Shown piece by piece: positions 52,878 to 63,186 of a stretch of DNA of 64,000 bases. The stretch covers positions 124,001 to 188,000 of the forward strand of contig NZ_JQAZ01000003.1 in the NCBI RefSeq assembly GCF_001437205.1, in the 5' to 3' direction. The position numbers were made by a program, and so were the translations under genes. Every line of letters begins with the position of its first letter. Positions within the stretch are counted from its first letter, which is position 1. Source of the stretch: Lactobacillus selangorensis (GTDB lineage Bacteria; Bacillota; Bacilli; Lactobacillales; Lactobacillaceae). The notes under the pieces were generated by a model. That model searched no databases. It was not told where the DNA came from and saw only the letters and a program-made list of their open reading frames with translations.

Positions 52878-54200
52878 ATGATGGAACAAGCACAACTCCT
52901 TTATGGCCGCCAGCTGCTGGATCGGCAATTGCAGGCATTGGCCATTTCGGCAGCCGGCTTGCAGTCGCGACCGGCAATGACTCCGCTGCCCAATCGCCAG
53001 ATACGGTGCGAACGCTGTGGCCAGGTCTGTTCGCAATCAGAAGTCCGTTTGCCGAATGGCAACGATTATTGTCCTGCTTGTATTCAATTGGGACGGGTGA
53101 CTAGTGAGCAGCGGCTCTACTTTTTGCCGGAGCCGAATGCTTTCCCAGTTCGGAAGTCAGTCTGCAGCTGGACAGGACAGCTGACACCGACGCAGACACG
53201 AGTTGCAAATCTCATTAAAACGGTCTTTCAGGAGCAGCAGACGCATTTATTATGGGCGGTGACTGGGGCTGGCAAAACGGAGATGCTGTTCCCAGGTTTG
53301 ACGGCAGCATTGACAGCCGGCAAACGAGTCGGAATCGTCTCGCCACGAGTGGATGTGTGTCTGGAACTGGCACCACGGCTACAAGCAGCGTTTGCACCCG
53401 TCCCGCTGGCATTATTGCATGGCCAGCAGACGGTCCCGTATCGCTATACACAACTCGTATTAGCCACAACGCACCAGCTGCTGCGCTTCTATCAAGCCTT
53501 CGATGTGCTGGTAATTGATGAGGTCGATGCGTTTCCGTTTGTCGATAGCCGGGAACTTCATTTTGCCGTCCAGCAAGCTCGCAAGCCGAAGAGTGCCTGC
53601 TTGTATCTGACTGCTACGCCGGATGCAAAATTATTACGGCAGATTAAACAAAATAAATTGGCGGTCAGCTATGTGCCCCGGCGCTTTCATGGTTTTAAAC
53701 TGCCAGAGCCGCAATGTCATCACCTCCGGATGACGCCCAATCGGTTGCCAGCGGCTTTAAAAAAACGGCTGGCCGGAAAGGTAGCTCAGCAGCAGCGCTT
53801 TTTGATTTTTGTGCCCCGAATTGTCTATTTGCGTGCTCTGCAAAAACAATTGCACCAAGAATGGCCAGCACTAACGACCGAAACCGTCTATGCGGCCGAC
53901 CCGGACCGGCATGAAAAAGTAGCTGCTTTTCGAGCTGGCCGGCAACAAGTTCTGTTAGCGACGACGATTTTAGAACGTGGGGTCACATTTCCGAATATCG
54001 ATGTCGTTGTTTTGTTTGCAGATGATTGTGTTTTTACGACTTCAGCATTAGTCCAAATGGCCGGCCGTGCCGGTCGCGATCGCCAGCATCCTGACAATCA
54101 AGTCGATTTTTACTATCATTTTTATACGACGGCAATTCGGAATGCGTGCCGTCAGATTCAGATGATGAATCGGCGGGCAGCGCAGGAGACTGACCAATGA
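52878..54200 (+). CDS. comFA: Competence ATP-dependent helicase/translocase ComFA
   Basis: ComFA is a 440-residue DEAD-family ATPase on the inner side of the membrane that helps drive single-stranded DNA into the cell. The N-terminal zinc site (CERCGQVCSQ...CPACIQLG) is followed by Walker A AVTGAGKTEMLFPG, Walker B VLVIDEVDAF, the SAT-like TATPDAKLL and the helicase motif VI-type QMAGRAGRD. It overlaps comFC by ATGA. AGAGGTG lies before the ATG. Confidence 0.95.
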   Translation: MMEQAQLLYGRQLLDRQLQALAISAAGLQSRPAMTPLPNRQIRCERCGQVCSQSEVRLPNGNDYCPACIQLGRVTSEQRLYFLPEPNAFPVRKSVCSWTGQLTPTQTRVANLIKTVFQEQQTHLLWAVTGAGKTEMLFPGLTAALTAGKRVGIVSPRVDVCLELAPRLQAAFAPVPLALLHGQQTVPYRYTQLVLATTHQLLRFYQAFDVLVIDEVDAFPFVDSRELHFAVQQARKPKSACLYLTATPDAKLLRQIKQNKLAVSYVPRRFHGFKLPEPQCHHLRMTPNRLPAALKKRLAGKVAQQQRFLIFVPRIVYLRALQKQLHQEWPALTTETVYAADPDRHEKVAAFRAGRQQVLLATTILERGVTFPNIDVVVLFADDCVFTTSALVQMAGRAGRDRQHPDNQVDFYYHFYTTAIRNACRQIQMMNRRAAQETDQ

Positions 54201-54883
54201 GGTGTGTGGCCTGTCAACAGCCGATTTGTACAGAACTTCCATTGCCGTGGCTATTCAGCCGGCGTCGATATGTCCCGCCGACAATCTGTTCGTTTTGTGC
54301 GGCCCAGTTTGAACCAATCGACATGCAAATAGCCTGTCCTGGCTGCTGCCGGCCGAAGACCGCTCATTTATGTGACGAATGCCAGCGCTGGCAGCACTTA
54401 TATCCGCAGGAACATTTTCGGCACACGGCCTTATTTCACTTCAATCCGGCGATGAGCACCTATTTTCAAAACTACAAAACACATGGTGACTATCGCTTGC
54501 GGCGGTTATTCGAGTGCAATTTGAAACACTATTTCGAGACGGTCACAGATGACTGTTTATTTGTGCCGATTCCGACCGATGCGAAACATGCCGAACGGCG
54601 GGGTTTCGATCCAGTGCAGGGCATATATGGCGAAGTCGTTTCGTTAACACCGCTGCTCAATAAAAAAACGACTGCAATGGCCCAAGCCGCCAAATCACGG
54701 GCCGGTCGCTTAGCCAGTCCGCAGTTTTTCGAATGGTCAGCTGCAACGGCCGTCCCCGCCAGCAAACGGATTCTCCTGCTGGATGATGTCTATACGACGG
54801 GCCGAACGTTATTTCATGCGCGAGCTTGTCTGCGGCAAGCCGGCTATCAAGGGCGAATCGACTCATTTAGTGTTGCTCGGTGA
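54197..54883 (+). CDS. comFC: Competence protein ComFC (phosphoribosyltransferase-like)
   Basis: This 228-residue protein has N-terminal zinc-finger pairs (MRCVACQQPIC, ICSFCAAQFE, CPGCCRPKTAHLCDECQ) and a PRTase-fold domain with RILLLDDVYTTGRTLFHAR. It works with ComFA in DNA uptake. Whether it binds a nucleotide is unknown. It is coupled to comFA and separated by about 130 bases from hpf, which has its own promoter. Confidence 0.94.
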   Translation: MRCVACQQPICTELPLPWLFSRRRYVPPTICSFCAAQFEPIDMQIACPGCCRPKTAHLCDECQRWQHLYPQEHFRHTALFHFNPAMSTYFQNYKTHGDYRLRRLFECNLKHYFETVTDDCLFVPIPTDAKHAERRGFDPVQGIYGEVVSLTPLLNKKTTAMAQAAKSRAGRLASPQFFEWSAATAVPASKRILLLDDVYTTGRTLFHARACLRQAGYQGRIDSFSVAR

Positions 54884-54901
54884 GGAAAAGGCGGTTATTG
54901 A

Positions 54902-54930
54902 TTGTCAAAAATAGCGCTTTCCATTATAAT
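54902..54930 (+). promoter_or_regulatory. Promoter of hpf
   Basis: TTGTCA (54902-54907), a 17-bp spacer and TATAAT (54925-54930). The leader holds ACACTTG...CAAGTGT (54981-54998) just before the ribosome site. Confidence 0.9.
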
Positions 54931-55015
54931 GGAATATACAAGCTGGTAGTAAGAGAGTGGTCCTGTTGCTACCTGATTGGACACTTGGTCACAAGTGTGA
55001 AAGGGGAGAAGTTCT

Positions 55016-55582
55016 ATGCTAAATTATAACGTTCGTGGCGAAAATATCGAAGTAACCGACGCAATCAAGAGTTATGTTCAAAAGAAAATCAACAAACTTG
55101 AAAAGTATTTTGACGGTACCGCAACCTCAACGGCCCATGTAAACCTGAAAGTATACCCAGATAAAACTGCTAAAGTCGAAGTCACCATTCCGATGCCTTA
55201 TCTGACTTTGCGGGCTGAGGAAAGCTCACCTGATTTATACGGCAGCATCGACCTTGTCACCGACAAATTGGAACGCCAGATTCGCAAGTACAAGACCAAG
55301 ATCAACCGCAAGTCCCGTGAAAAAGGAATCAAGGACTTTGATTTGACTGTTCCAGCAGAAGATGCTGGCGCAGACGAGCCGGAACAAACGACCAATACTG
55401 ATTTGGACATTGTTCGGACGAAACAGATCAGCTTGAAACCGATGAGCAGCCAGGAAGCTGCTTTGCAAATGGATATGCTGGGTCATAATTTCTTCATCTT
55501 CGAAGATGCAGATACCAATGGCACAAGCATCATCTACAAGCGTCGCGACGGCCGGTATGGCTTGATTGAAACTGACGAATAG
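55016..55582 (+). CDS. hpf: Ribosome hibernation promoting factor, long form
   Basis: This 188-residue long-form HPF pairs ribosomes into inactive 100S dimers in starved cells. The N-terminal domain (YNVRGENIEVTDAIKSYVQKK, residues 1-105) binds the decoding region. The C-terminal domain (VRTKQISLKPMSSQEAALQM...RRDGRYGLIETDE) mediates dimerisation. GGGGAG lies before the ATG. A strong promoter and a hairpin in the leader suggest controlled expression. Confidence 0.96.
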   Translation: MLNYNVRGENIEVTDAIKSYVQKKINKLEKYFDGTATSTAHVNLKVYPDKTAKVEVTIPMPYLTLRAEESSPDLYGSIDLVTDKLERQIRKYKTKINRKSREKGIKDFDLTVPAEDAGADEPEQTTNTDLDIVRTKQISLKPMSSQEAALQMDMLGHNFFIFEDADTNGTSIIYKRRDGRYGLIETDE

Positions 55583-55597
55583 TTTCGATTTGTTAGG

Positions 55598-55627
55598 GAG
55601 CACTCCTGAAAAGGGGCGCTCTTTTTT
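55598..55627 (+). terminator. Terminator of hpf
   Basis: GAGCACTCCT...AGGGGCGCTC followed by T6. Confidence 0.82.
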
Positions 55628-55756
55628 GTCCCCAGCCGGCATTTTGTTACATGTTCTTAATATGGACGCTGGTTTCAAATTAACGGCATTCATGCTAAAA
55701 TAGATAAGATATTATAATGTACGAATTGTCAGCATGACAAAGAGAGGACTCAAGGC

Positions 55757-58120
55757 ATGGCAAATCTTTTGAAAACGTGGGTTGAAAGCGACTCGCGTGA
55801 AGTCAAACGAATGGATAAAATCGCCGACAAAGTCTTAAGCTATGAAGACGAATATGCCGGTTTATCCGATGATGAATTAAAAGCAAAAACACCAGCCTTT
55901 AAAAAGCGGCTGGAAAATGGTGAAACCTTAGATGATATCTTACCCGAAGCATTTGCAACGGTCCGTGAGGGCGCAAAACGTGTCTTGGGACTGTTCCCAT
56001 TCCGGGTACAGGTCATCGGCGGGATTGCACTCCATGAAGGTAATATTGCGGAAATGAAGACTGGGGAAGGGAAAACCCTGACCGCAACAATGCCCGTTTA
56101 TTTAAATGCACTTTCAGGCAAAGGGGTTCACGTCGTTACCGTCAACGAATACTTGTCGACACGTGATGCCACCGAAATGGGCGAACTGTACAATTGGCTC
56201 GGCCTTTCTGTTGGTTTGAACCTGAATTCAAAGAGTGCTGACGAAAAACGTGAGGCTTACAATGCCGATATCACTTATTCGACGAACGGCGAACTTGGTT
56301 TCGATTATCTGCGGGACAACATGGTCGTTTATAAAGAACAAATGGTGCAGCGGCCGTTGAACTATGCAATCATCGATGAAGTAGATTCCATTTTGATTGA
56401 TGAGGCCCGGACGCCATTGATTATTTCCGGACAAGCTGAAAAATCGACGGCACTTTACGTGCGCACCGATCGGTTCGTAAAGAAGTTAAAAGAAGAAGAC
56501 GATTATACGATCGACTGGCCGACTAAGACGATTGCCCTGACCGAACAGGGAATCGAAAAGGCTGAAAAGAACTTTGGTCTCGATAACCTGTACGATACTG
56601 ACAACACAGCGCTGACCCATCATTTGGATGAAGCTTTGCGGGCCAACTACATTATGCTGAAGGATATCGACTATGTGGTTCAGGACAGCAAAGTTCAGAT
56701 CGTCGATCAGTTTACGGGGCGTGTCATGGAAGGCCGGCGTTATTCTGATGGACTCCATCAGGCGATCGAAGCAAAGGAAAACATCGAGATTGAAGACGAA
56801 ACAGCAACTATGGCGAACATTACGTACCAGAACTTCTTCCGGATGTACAAGAAATTAGCCGGAATGACTGGGACGGCCAAGACTGAACAGGAAGAATTCC
56901 GTGAAATTTACAACATGGAAGTTATTTCGATTCCAACGAACAAACCGGTTATTCGAATTGATAAACCCGATGTTTTGTATCCGACCCTGGAAAGCAAATT
57001 CAATGCGGTTGCTAAGGATATCAAGGACCGCCATGAAAAAGGCCAGCCTGTTTTGGTTGGGACTGTTACGGTTGAATCATCGGAAAAATTATCCAATCTG
57101 CTGGATAAGGATCAGATTCCGCATGCCGTTTTGAATGCCAAGAACCATTTCAAGGAAGCCGAAATTATTGCGAATGCCGGTCAAAAAGGTGCCGTCACGA
57201 TTGCGACCAACATGGCCGGTCGTGGGACCGATATTAAACTTGGACCTGGTGTCAAGGAATTAGGCGGCTTATGCGTGCTGGGGACTGAACGGCATGAATC
57301 ACGCCGGATTGATAACCAGCTGCGGGGCCGTTCTGGCCGGCAGGGAGATCCTGGTGTGACTCAATTCTACTTGTCCCTTGAAGATGATTTAATGAAACGG
57401 TTCGGTTCCGAACGGATTCAAAACTTATTGGGCCGTCTGAAGGTTGAAGATGACGATGCCGTGATCCAAAGCCGGATGATTTCCCGTCAGGTTGAATCAG
57501 CTCAGAAACGAGTCGAAGGGAACAACTACGATGCCCGTAAGAACACCTTGCAGTATGATGATGTTATGCGTGAGCAGCGTGAAGTCATCTACAAAGAACG
57601 TCAGCAGGTCATCACCGAAACGAAGAGTCTTAAGTGGGTCATCATGCCGATGATGACCCGGACGATTCATCGGACCGTTCAGATGCATACGCAGGGCGAA
57701 CAAAAGGACTGGAATTTACAGGCTATCGTCGATTATACGAAGGCCAATTTGGTCAATGACGATCAGATCAGCGTCAAAGACTTGGAAGGCAAATCCAGTG
57801 CCGACATCGAAAAACTTTTGATGGGCTACGTCAACGATAACTACGACAAGAAGGACAAGCAGTTAGCCGGCACCGGTCAAATGCTTGAATTCGAAAAAGT
57901 CGTTGTTCTGCGTTGTGTCGATGATCATTGGACCAACCAGATCGATGCGATGGATCAGCTACGTCAATCAATTGGTTTACGTGGTTATGGTCAGTTGAAC
58001 CCGTTAGTCGAATATCAGGAAAACGGTTATCAGATGTTTGAAGAAATGGTTGCCGATATTGATTCCGATACGACCCGGCTCTTCATGAAGGCCGAGATTC
58101 GTCAGAACATCAGAAGATAA
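55757..58120 (+). CDS. secA: Preprotein translocase ATPase SecA
   Basis: SecA is a 787-residue motor that pushes unfolded proteins through SecYEG. The Walker A region [27 protein letters not shown] and [13 protein letters not shown] are intact. It ends at AEIRQNIRR and lacks the C-terminal SEC-C metal-binding domain. This appears normal for lactobacillar SecA, and its ~787 length is typical there. prfB follows after a terminator. Confidence 0.97.
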   Translation: MANLLKTWVESDSREVKRMDKIADKVLSYEDEYAGLSDDELKAKTPAFKKRLENGETLDDILPEAFATVREGAKRVLGLFPFRVQVIGGIALHEGNIAEMKTGEGKTLTATMPVYLNALSGKGVHVVTVNEYLSTRDATEMGELYNWLGLSVGLNLNSKSADEKREAYNADITYSTNGELGFDYLRDNMVVYKEQMVQRPLNYAIIDEVDSILIDEARTPLIISGQAEKSTALYVRTDRFVKKLKEEDDYTIDWPTKTIALTEQGIEKAEKNFGLDNLYDTDNTALTHHLDEALRANYIMLKDIDYVVQDSKVQIVDQFTGRVMEGRRYSDGLHQAIEAKENIEIEDETATMANITYQNFFRMYKKLAGMTGTAKTEQEEFREIYNMEVISIPTNKPVIRIDKPDVLYPTLESKFNAVAKDIKDRHEKGQPVLVGTVTVESSEKLSNLLDKDQIPHAVLNAKNHFKEAEIIANAGQKGAVTIATNMAGRGTDIKLGPGVKELGGLCVLGTERHESRRIDNQLRGRSGRQGDPGVTQFYLSLEDDLMKRFGSERIQNLLGRLKVEDDDAVIQSRMISRQVESAQKRVEGNNYDARKNTLQYDDVMREQREVIYKERQQVITETKSLKWVIMPMMTRTIHRTVQMHTQGEQKDWNLQAIVDYTKANLVNDDQISVKDLEGKSSADIEKLLMGYVNDNYDKKDKQLAGTGQMLEFEKVVVLRCVDDHWTNQIDAMDQLRQSIGLRGYGQLNPLVEYQENGYQMFEEMVADIDSDTTRLFMKAEIRQNIRR

Positions 58121-58155
58121 CACGTAACTTAAAACAAGCATTTTCGCAAAAGCGG

Positions 58156-58186
58156 AAGGGATGGGCTTTTGCCTGTCCCTTTTTTG
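58156..58186 (+). terminator. Terminator of secA
   Basis: AAGGGATGGGC...GCCTGTCCCTT (two G-U pairs) followed by T. Confidence 0.82.
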
Positions 58187-58207
58187 AAACAAAAGGAGTG
58201 TTGCAGG

Positions 58208-59324
58208 ATGGAAATTAGTGAAGCACGCAAGTCGCTCGATGAAGTCGAGCGCAAAATAAAGCAGTTCGGGAGGTCGCTTTGACCTCGATCAGCTGAACGA
58301 AAGTATTTCGATCAATGAAGGCAAAATGGCCGAACCCGGTTTTTGGGACGATTCGGCTGCGGCTCAGAAATTGATCGATGCGACGAATATTCTGAAAGAT
58401 AAATTGGAATCATATGAATCTCTGAAGAACCATGCCGATGATTTGCAGGTGGCCTTGGAATTAATTCAGGAAGAACCAGATTCCGACATGGAAGCTGATT
58501 TCGACCAGAAATTGGACGAACTGCAGAAAGATATGCAGGCCTATGAGCTGACGCAATTATTGAGCGGCGAATATGACAGTCATAATGCCATTCTGGAATT
58601 CCATCCTGGTGCGGGCGGGACTGAATCGCAAGATTGGGGTTCGATGCTGCTGCGGATGTACACGCGTTGGGCCGACCAGCATGGGTTCACAGTGGAGACC
58701 GAAGATTATCAGCCTGGTGAAGAAGCTGGTATTAAATCGGTGACGATCATGATTAAAGGACACAATGCGTATGGACTGCTTCGTTCCGAAAAAGGGGTTC
58801 ATCGGCTAGTGCGAATCTCGCCATTTGATTCGGCCGGCCGGCGCCATACATCGTTCTGTTCAGTCGATGTGATGCCGGAACTCGACAATTCGATCAACAT
58901 TGAAATTCGTCCGGAAGACCTTCGTGTCGATGTTTTCCGTTCCAGCGGGGCTGGCGGCCAGCATATCAATAAGACGTCTTCTGCCGTTCGGATTACTCAT
59001 TTGCCGACTGGAATCGTAACGAGTTCGCAGGCGCAGCGGTCGCAGCTGCAAAACCGTGAAACGGCGATGAATATGCTGAAGGCTAAGCTGTACCAGCGGG
59101 AGCAGGAAGAACAGGCCAAAAAAGCCGCTGCCATTAAAGGCGAGCAGCTCGATATTGGCTGGGGCTCGCAGATTCGGTCGTATGTCTTTTATCCATACAC
59201 GATGGTCAAAGATCACCGCACCAAATATGAAACGAGCAACATTAAAGGTGTGATGGACGGTGATCTCGATCCGTTCATTTATGCTTATTTGCAATGGCAG
59301 CTGAGCCAGAAGAACCCAGAATAA
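58208..59324 (+). CDS. prfB: Peptide chain release factor 2, programmed +1 frameshift
   Basis: RF2 recognises UGA and UAA stops and triggers peptide release. Translation starts at ATG 58208 and reads 24 codons to CTT at 58277-58279, followed by an in-frame TGA at 58280. A GGGAGG at 58268-58273 lies 3 bases before CTT, exactly as in the classical RF2 site. The ribosome then shifts +1 and continues from GAC at 58281. The total is about 371 residues. Motifs [13 protein letters not shown] and the catalytic GGQ in [12 protein letters not shown] are present. GCAGG lies before the ATG. Confidence 0.96.
58268..58283 (+). promoter_or_regulatory. RF2 programmed frameshift site
   Basis: GGGAGG-TCG-CTT-TGA-C: an internal Shine-Dalgarno, the slippery CTT codon and the UGA stop, with the spacing seen in E. 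coli prfB. Low RF2 favours the shift, giving autoregulation. Confidence 0.95.
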
Positions 59325-59342
59325 AAAATGAAAAAGTAGGTT

Positions 59343-59390
59343 AAAAAGATGAAGCTAGCATTGATTTTTATGCTGAGCTCATCTTTTTTA
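59343..59390 (+). terminator. Terminator of prfB
   Basis: AAAAAGATGAAGCT-GCA pairs with TGC-GAGCTCATCTTTTT. The DNA from 59391 to 59550 holds nothing else I can name. Confidence 0.8.
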
Positions 59391-59598
59391 TTGGGCACCT
59401 TAAAAAAGAGCATTCTGATTATCGCCCGCCCAAACGGTCTTTTCTTAATCCTATTCAAAGTGTCAATCCATTTAATGGGGCTGAAAATACAGGTAGAAAC
59501 CGGTGCTGGTCGGCCCTGCTTTTTTTGAAAGATAAGCGAATTGAATTCATGGTATACTAGGCATAAATAGGAAATTGAGAAATGAGTGGGTGTAAAGA

Positions 59599-60729
59599 AT
59601 GGCAAATGGTGGCATTTATCTTGCAATGATGGTGCTTCAGCCGGCATTATGGCTGGGCATCGCAGCGGTTTATTTTTGGGCGATCCGGCGTGTTCATACC
59701 GAACGGCGGACGTTTCGGATTGCAATTCAGAATCGAATCGTCGAAATAAAAACGTTTTGGCTGTCAGGACTGGTCGGCGGTCTTTTGACGTCAGTCATGA
59801 TGATGCTGGCTGGGGCCACTTTGCCCGTCAGCTGGCTGGTTGGTTATCAAGTCCTGATTCCGGTCGTATTTTTGTTTGTTTTGCAGGGCGTCAATTTTGT
59901 CGCTGGTGAAATGCTGCTGAGCGCCGGCCTATTCATTGTCTCGGCACTGCACTTATTGTCGGTTCCAGTTTTGAATGTCCGTCTCGTCAGTACTGTTTTG
60001 CTGATGGGCGGATGTATGGCTTTCATGGCTGCTTGGGGCTTTTTACGGAGTCATGTGGTAATTACACCCCAGATTGAAACGAGTCGGCGGGGCCGGCAGG
60101 TGGCCAATTATCGGGCCAGTCAGTTCTTTCTGATGCCGACCTTGTTTCTGATTCCTGGCGGACCAATCCATGCCGCATTCAGTTGGTGGCCGGCGCTGAC
60201 GCTCGGTGGCCAGCAATATGATTTGTGGCTCGTGCCGCTTTTTGCCGGTTTTTCCTATTTGATGAAGCAGCAGCTGCCGAAAACCGGCTTGCAAAAAGCC
60301 GGTCGGGCCTATTTGGCAGCGGGACTGCTGCTGATAGTGGCTGCCATTGCCGCCTTTTTCTGGGCATCTGCCGCATTGTGGCTGCTGGGGCTAGGGGTCA
60401 TCATTGCCTTCTGGCCGACTTTCCGGATGATTCGCAATAACCAGACCGGCGCTGTCTTCTTTACGCAGACGAATGCTGGCGTTCGGGTCGTTGCGGTGGT
60501 ACCAGGTACACCGGCCGAAAAGATGGGCTTGGAAAGCGGCGATGTGATCGTGTCCTGCAATCAGGAACCGGTCCATGATGAAGATTCATTTTATCAAGCC
60601 ATCGAAAAGAGTGCGACATTTTGTAAATTACGGGTTCAAACGATGAATGGGGAATATAAGTTGGCGGAGTCCGCAGTATTTACGGATTCTCCGCATGAAT
60701 TGGGTGTCATTTTATTTCCGGAGCGATAA
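59599..60729 (+). CDS. Multipass membrane protein with a C-terminal PDZ domain
   Basis: This 376-residue protein has about eight to nine hydrophobic helices (residues 1-280) and a C-terminal PDZ domain (~285-376: GVRVVAVVPGTPAEKMGLES, GDVIVSCNQEPVHDEDSFY). The layout resembles MinJ-type topology proteins, but I cannot assign a function. It precedes phoP by 11 bases and probably shares its transcript. An extended -10 TGG-TATACT lies at 59550-59558. There is no protease domain, so it is not HtrA. Confidence 0.8.
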   Translation: MANGGIYLAMMVLQPALWLGIAAVYFWAIRRVHTERRTFRIAIQNRIVEIKTFWLSGLVGGLLTSVMMMLAGATLPVSWLVGYQVLIPVVFLFVLQGVNFVAGEMLLSAGLFIVSALHLLSVPVLNVRLVSTVLLMGGCMAFMAAWGFLRSHVVITPQIETSRRGRQVANYRASQFFLMPTLFLIPGGPIHAAFSWWPALTLGGQQYDLWLVPLFAGFSYLMKQQLPKTGLQKAGRAYLAAGLLLIVAAIAAFFWASAALWLLGLGVIIAFWPTFRMIRNNQTGAVFFTQTNAGVRVVAVVPGTPAEKMGLESGDVIVSCNQEPVHDEDSFYQAIEKSATFCKLRVQTMNGEYKLAESAVFTDSPHELGVILFPER

Positions 60730-60740
60730 ATGGAGGTAGC

Positions 60741-61442
60741 ATGAAACGGATTTTAGTTGTTGATGATGAACCAGCAATCGTGAAATTGCTGCAGTATAAT
60801 CTTGAACGTGAATATTATCAGGTTGAAGTAGCCTATGACGGTCAAACCGCCTATGAAATGGCGACGACGGAACCGTTTGACTTTATTATTTTGGATTTGA
60901 TGCTGCCGCAGATGGACGGTATCGAAGTGACCAAGAAACTGCGCCATGCCGACATCAATACGCCGATCATGATTTTAACGGCTAAGGACAGTGAAACGGA
61001 TAAAATCATTGGGCTCGAAATGGGGGCCGATGATTATGTTACGAAACCGTTCAGTCCACGTGAGATCGTTGCGCGTATTAAGGCAATCGAACGGCGGGTT
61101 CATAAACCGGCTGCAGAAAAGGCACCAACTGTGAAGATTGGCGACCTCGTGATTGATGAACAAGCCATCAAAGTGACTCGGGGCGACCAGAAACTGCATT
61201 TGACACCGAAGGAATTCGAATTGTTGGTCTTTTTTGCCGAACGAGTCGGGCAAGTGCTGAGTCGGGAGACCTTGCTGAACGGTGTCTGGGGCTTTGATTA
61301 TCCGGCTGAAACACGGATGGTCGACATTCAAGTCAGCCACCTGCGGGATAAGATCGAACCCGATCCGAAGCATCCCCATTATATTCAGACGATTCGTGGG
61401 TTCGGCTATCGAATGGAGGCGCCGCTGAATGTTGCGCAATAA
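60741..61442 (+). CDS. phoP: Response regulator PhoP (OmpR/PhoB family)
   Basis: This 233-residue phosphate-starvation regulator has a receiver domain (LVVDDEPAIVKLLQYNL, phospho-aspartate in IILDLMLPQMDG, lysine in DDYVTKPFSP) and a winged helix (LTPKEFELLVFFAERVG, MVDIQVSHLRDKIE). GGAGG lies before the ATG. It overlaps phoR by 14 bases, and the pstS start with a Pho box follows phoR, which fixes the identity. Confidence 0.93.
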   Translation: MKRILVVDDEPAIVKLLQYNLEREYYQVEVAYDGQTAYEMATTEPFDFIILDLMLPQMDGIEVTKKLRHADINTPIMILTAKDSETDKIIGLEMGADDYVTKPFSPREIVARIKAIERRVHKPAAEKAPTVKIGDLVIDEQAIKVTRGDQKLHLTPKEFELLVFFAERVGQVLSRETLLNGVWGFDYPAETRMVDIQVSHLRDKIEPDPKHPHYIQTIRGFGYRMEAPLNVAQ

Positions 61443-63075
61443 ACGAGGACTCGCATTATTTTTAGGGGGCATCATTTTCTTATATGGAATGATGCTCTTT
61501 TTTGTGAATGACAATTTACAGCAGGAGCAGCAGAAGCAGCTGCGGATCGACCTCAACGACTATCAGATGCTGCAGTCGGAGCACGTTGGAACGGCAGCCG
61601 TAGACAAATGGGCCGATCGAAATCGGGTCGCGATCGTCCTGCCGCAGGATCAAACGCAGCACGGCAAACAATTACGAACGTTTATGCGCCAAGATACACA
61701 TAACCAAAAACTGCAGACGCGTTCGCACCGTGAATTGTGGCAAATCTCGTTGCAAGGCGCTCGTTCTGTGGCACTAGTGATGCCGCTGCAATTCAGCTGG
61801 CAGGAAAATCCGTCCTTATTTTGGGGACTGACAGCCGTTTATTTCTTGAGTATTCTCGTCCTGCTGGCCTGGTATCAGCAGCAGAAGGCCGCCCAGCGTG
61901 AAAAAATTGTCACGATTACGGAAAGTTTGGCGCATATCCGCCACCATCAGCGGCCGACACCGCTTCTAGTGCAGCGTTTTCCCGATTTGACGCCGCTTGT
62001 CAATGAGGTCCACCGGCTCGATCATTTTGTCCGGCACCAAACGGATAAACTCCGTTTGCGGCAGGACAGCTTTGACAACTTGATTGCCCATTTACCGATT
62101 GGGGTAATGCTGATCGATGCCGATGGGCAGGTGATTTTGCATAATCATGCGATGGAAACGTTGCTGGATGTCGATATTGCTGCTGACAAACATCCCTACG
62201 TTGATGATGTCAAAACATACACACTCAGTCGCATGATCGAACATACTTTGCGCGAACACAAAAATCACCACCACGAGATTCAACTGCTGCAGAATGAGGA
62301 AAAAGCGGTCGATGCCAACGTGATCGAACTCGATTCTGTCAAGGCGCAGCAGCAGATTCTCGTCCTTTTGTATGATTTGACCGATATGCGCCGCATTGAA
62401 CAGATGCAGCTCGATTTTGTCGGTAATGTCAGCCATGAATTGAAAACACCGATCACCGCCATCAGCGGCTTTGCCGAAACATTGTTGTCGGGGGCTCAGG
62501 ATGATCCAGAAACTCGGGAACAGTTTCTGAAGATCATCTATGACGAAAGTCAGCACTTGAACCAATTGATTCAGGATATTCTGGCCCTGTCCCGGACCGA
62601 TCGCAACCAGCATGGGCAGACACAGACGGTTCATGTTCAAGCGATGGTCAATAATGAACTTGGTCTTCTGCAGCAGCTGATTCAGCAGCGGGAGCTGACC
62701 GTTTCCGTCAAGGTGCCGGAACAGCTGACTGTCCAGATCGAAGCAGCTAAGTTGGAACAGATCATTAAAAATTTAATTTATAATGCTGTTTTTTATAATC
62801 GCGACCATGGAAAGGTTACGATAGAGGCAGAGATAAAAGCGCAACAATTCTATTTCCGAGTTCAGGATACTGGAATCGGAATCGCTGCTGACGAACAGCC
62901 TCGTGTTTTCGAACGGTTCTATCGCGTCGACAAGGCACGGGCCCGCAACAGTGGCGGAACGGGTCTCGGTCTGGCGATTGTTCAGGAAAACATCAAGTTT
63001 TTAGGTGGCCAGATTCGTCTGCAGAGTCAACTTGGGGTTGGGAGCACCTTCAGTGTGGAATTACCGTTAGATTAA
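61429..63075 (+). CDS. phoR: Phosphate-sensing histidine kinase PhoR
   Basis: This 548-residue kinase has two membrane helices (residues ~8-27 and ~140-158) with an outside segment between them. A PAS-like domain follows (DSFDNLIAHLPIGVMLIDADGQVILHNH), then HisKA (FVGNVSHELKTPITAISGFAE) and a HATPase with QDTGIGIAADEQPRVFERFYR and NSGGTGLGLAIVQEN. It reports phosphate shortage to PhoP. It is expected to act together with the Pst transporter that follows. Confidence 0.93.
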   Translation: MLRNKRGLALFLGGIIFLYGMMLFFVNDNLQQEQQKQLRIDLNDYQMLQSEHVGTAAVDKWADRNRVAIVLPQDQTQHGKQLRTFMRQDTHNQKLQTRSHRELWQISLQGARSVALVMPLQFSWQENPSLFWGLTAVYFLSILVLLAWYQQQKAAQREKIVTITESLAHIRHHQRPTPLLVQRFPDLTPLVNEVHRLDHFVRHQTDKLRLRQDSFDNLIAHLPIGVMLIDADGQVILHNHAMETLLDVDIAADKHPYVDDVKTYTLSRMIEHTLREHKNHHHEIQLLQNEEKAVDANVIELDSVKAQQQILVLLYDLTDMRRIEQMQLDFVGNVSHELKTPITAISGFAETLLSGAQDDPETREQFLKIIYDESQHLNQLIQDILALSRTDRNQHGQTQTVHVQAMVNNELGLLQQLIQQRELTVSVKVPEQLTVQIEAAKLEQIIKNLIYNAVFYNRDHGKVTIEAEIKAQQFYFRVQDTGIGIAADEQPRVFERFYRVDKARARNSGGTGLGLAIVQENIKFLGGQIRLQSQLGVGSTFSVELPLD

Positions 63076-63090
63076 GGCTAAATGCAGTTT

Positions 63091-63129
63091 TTTACAAAAC
63101 TTTTACATGCGGCGTGAACAGTCTTTACA
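63091..63129 (+). promoter_or_regulatory. PhoP-binding direct repeats (Pho box) upstream of pstS
   Basis: TTTACA occurs at 63091, 63102 and 63124, all on an 11-base period (the 63113 position is degenerate). This is the spacing of PhoP boxes of Bacillus type (TTHACA repeats). TAGAAT (63144-63149) is a likely -10, with no good -35, as expected for an activated promoter. Confidence 0.8.
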
Positions 63130-63186
63130 ATCTTTTTTTAAAATAGAATTGTAGCAAACGAGGGGTTCAAGATGGAGGTAAGTCAT

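Noticed and set aside
59285..59725. 146-codon minus-strand frame after prfB
   Set aside because: It covers the prfB terminator and the start of the PDZ gene, has no ribosome site and resembles no family.
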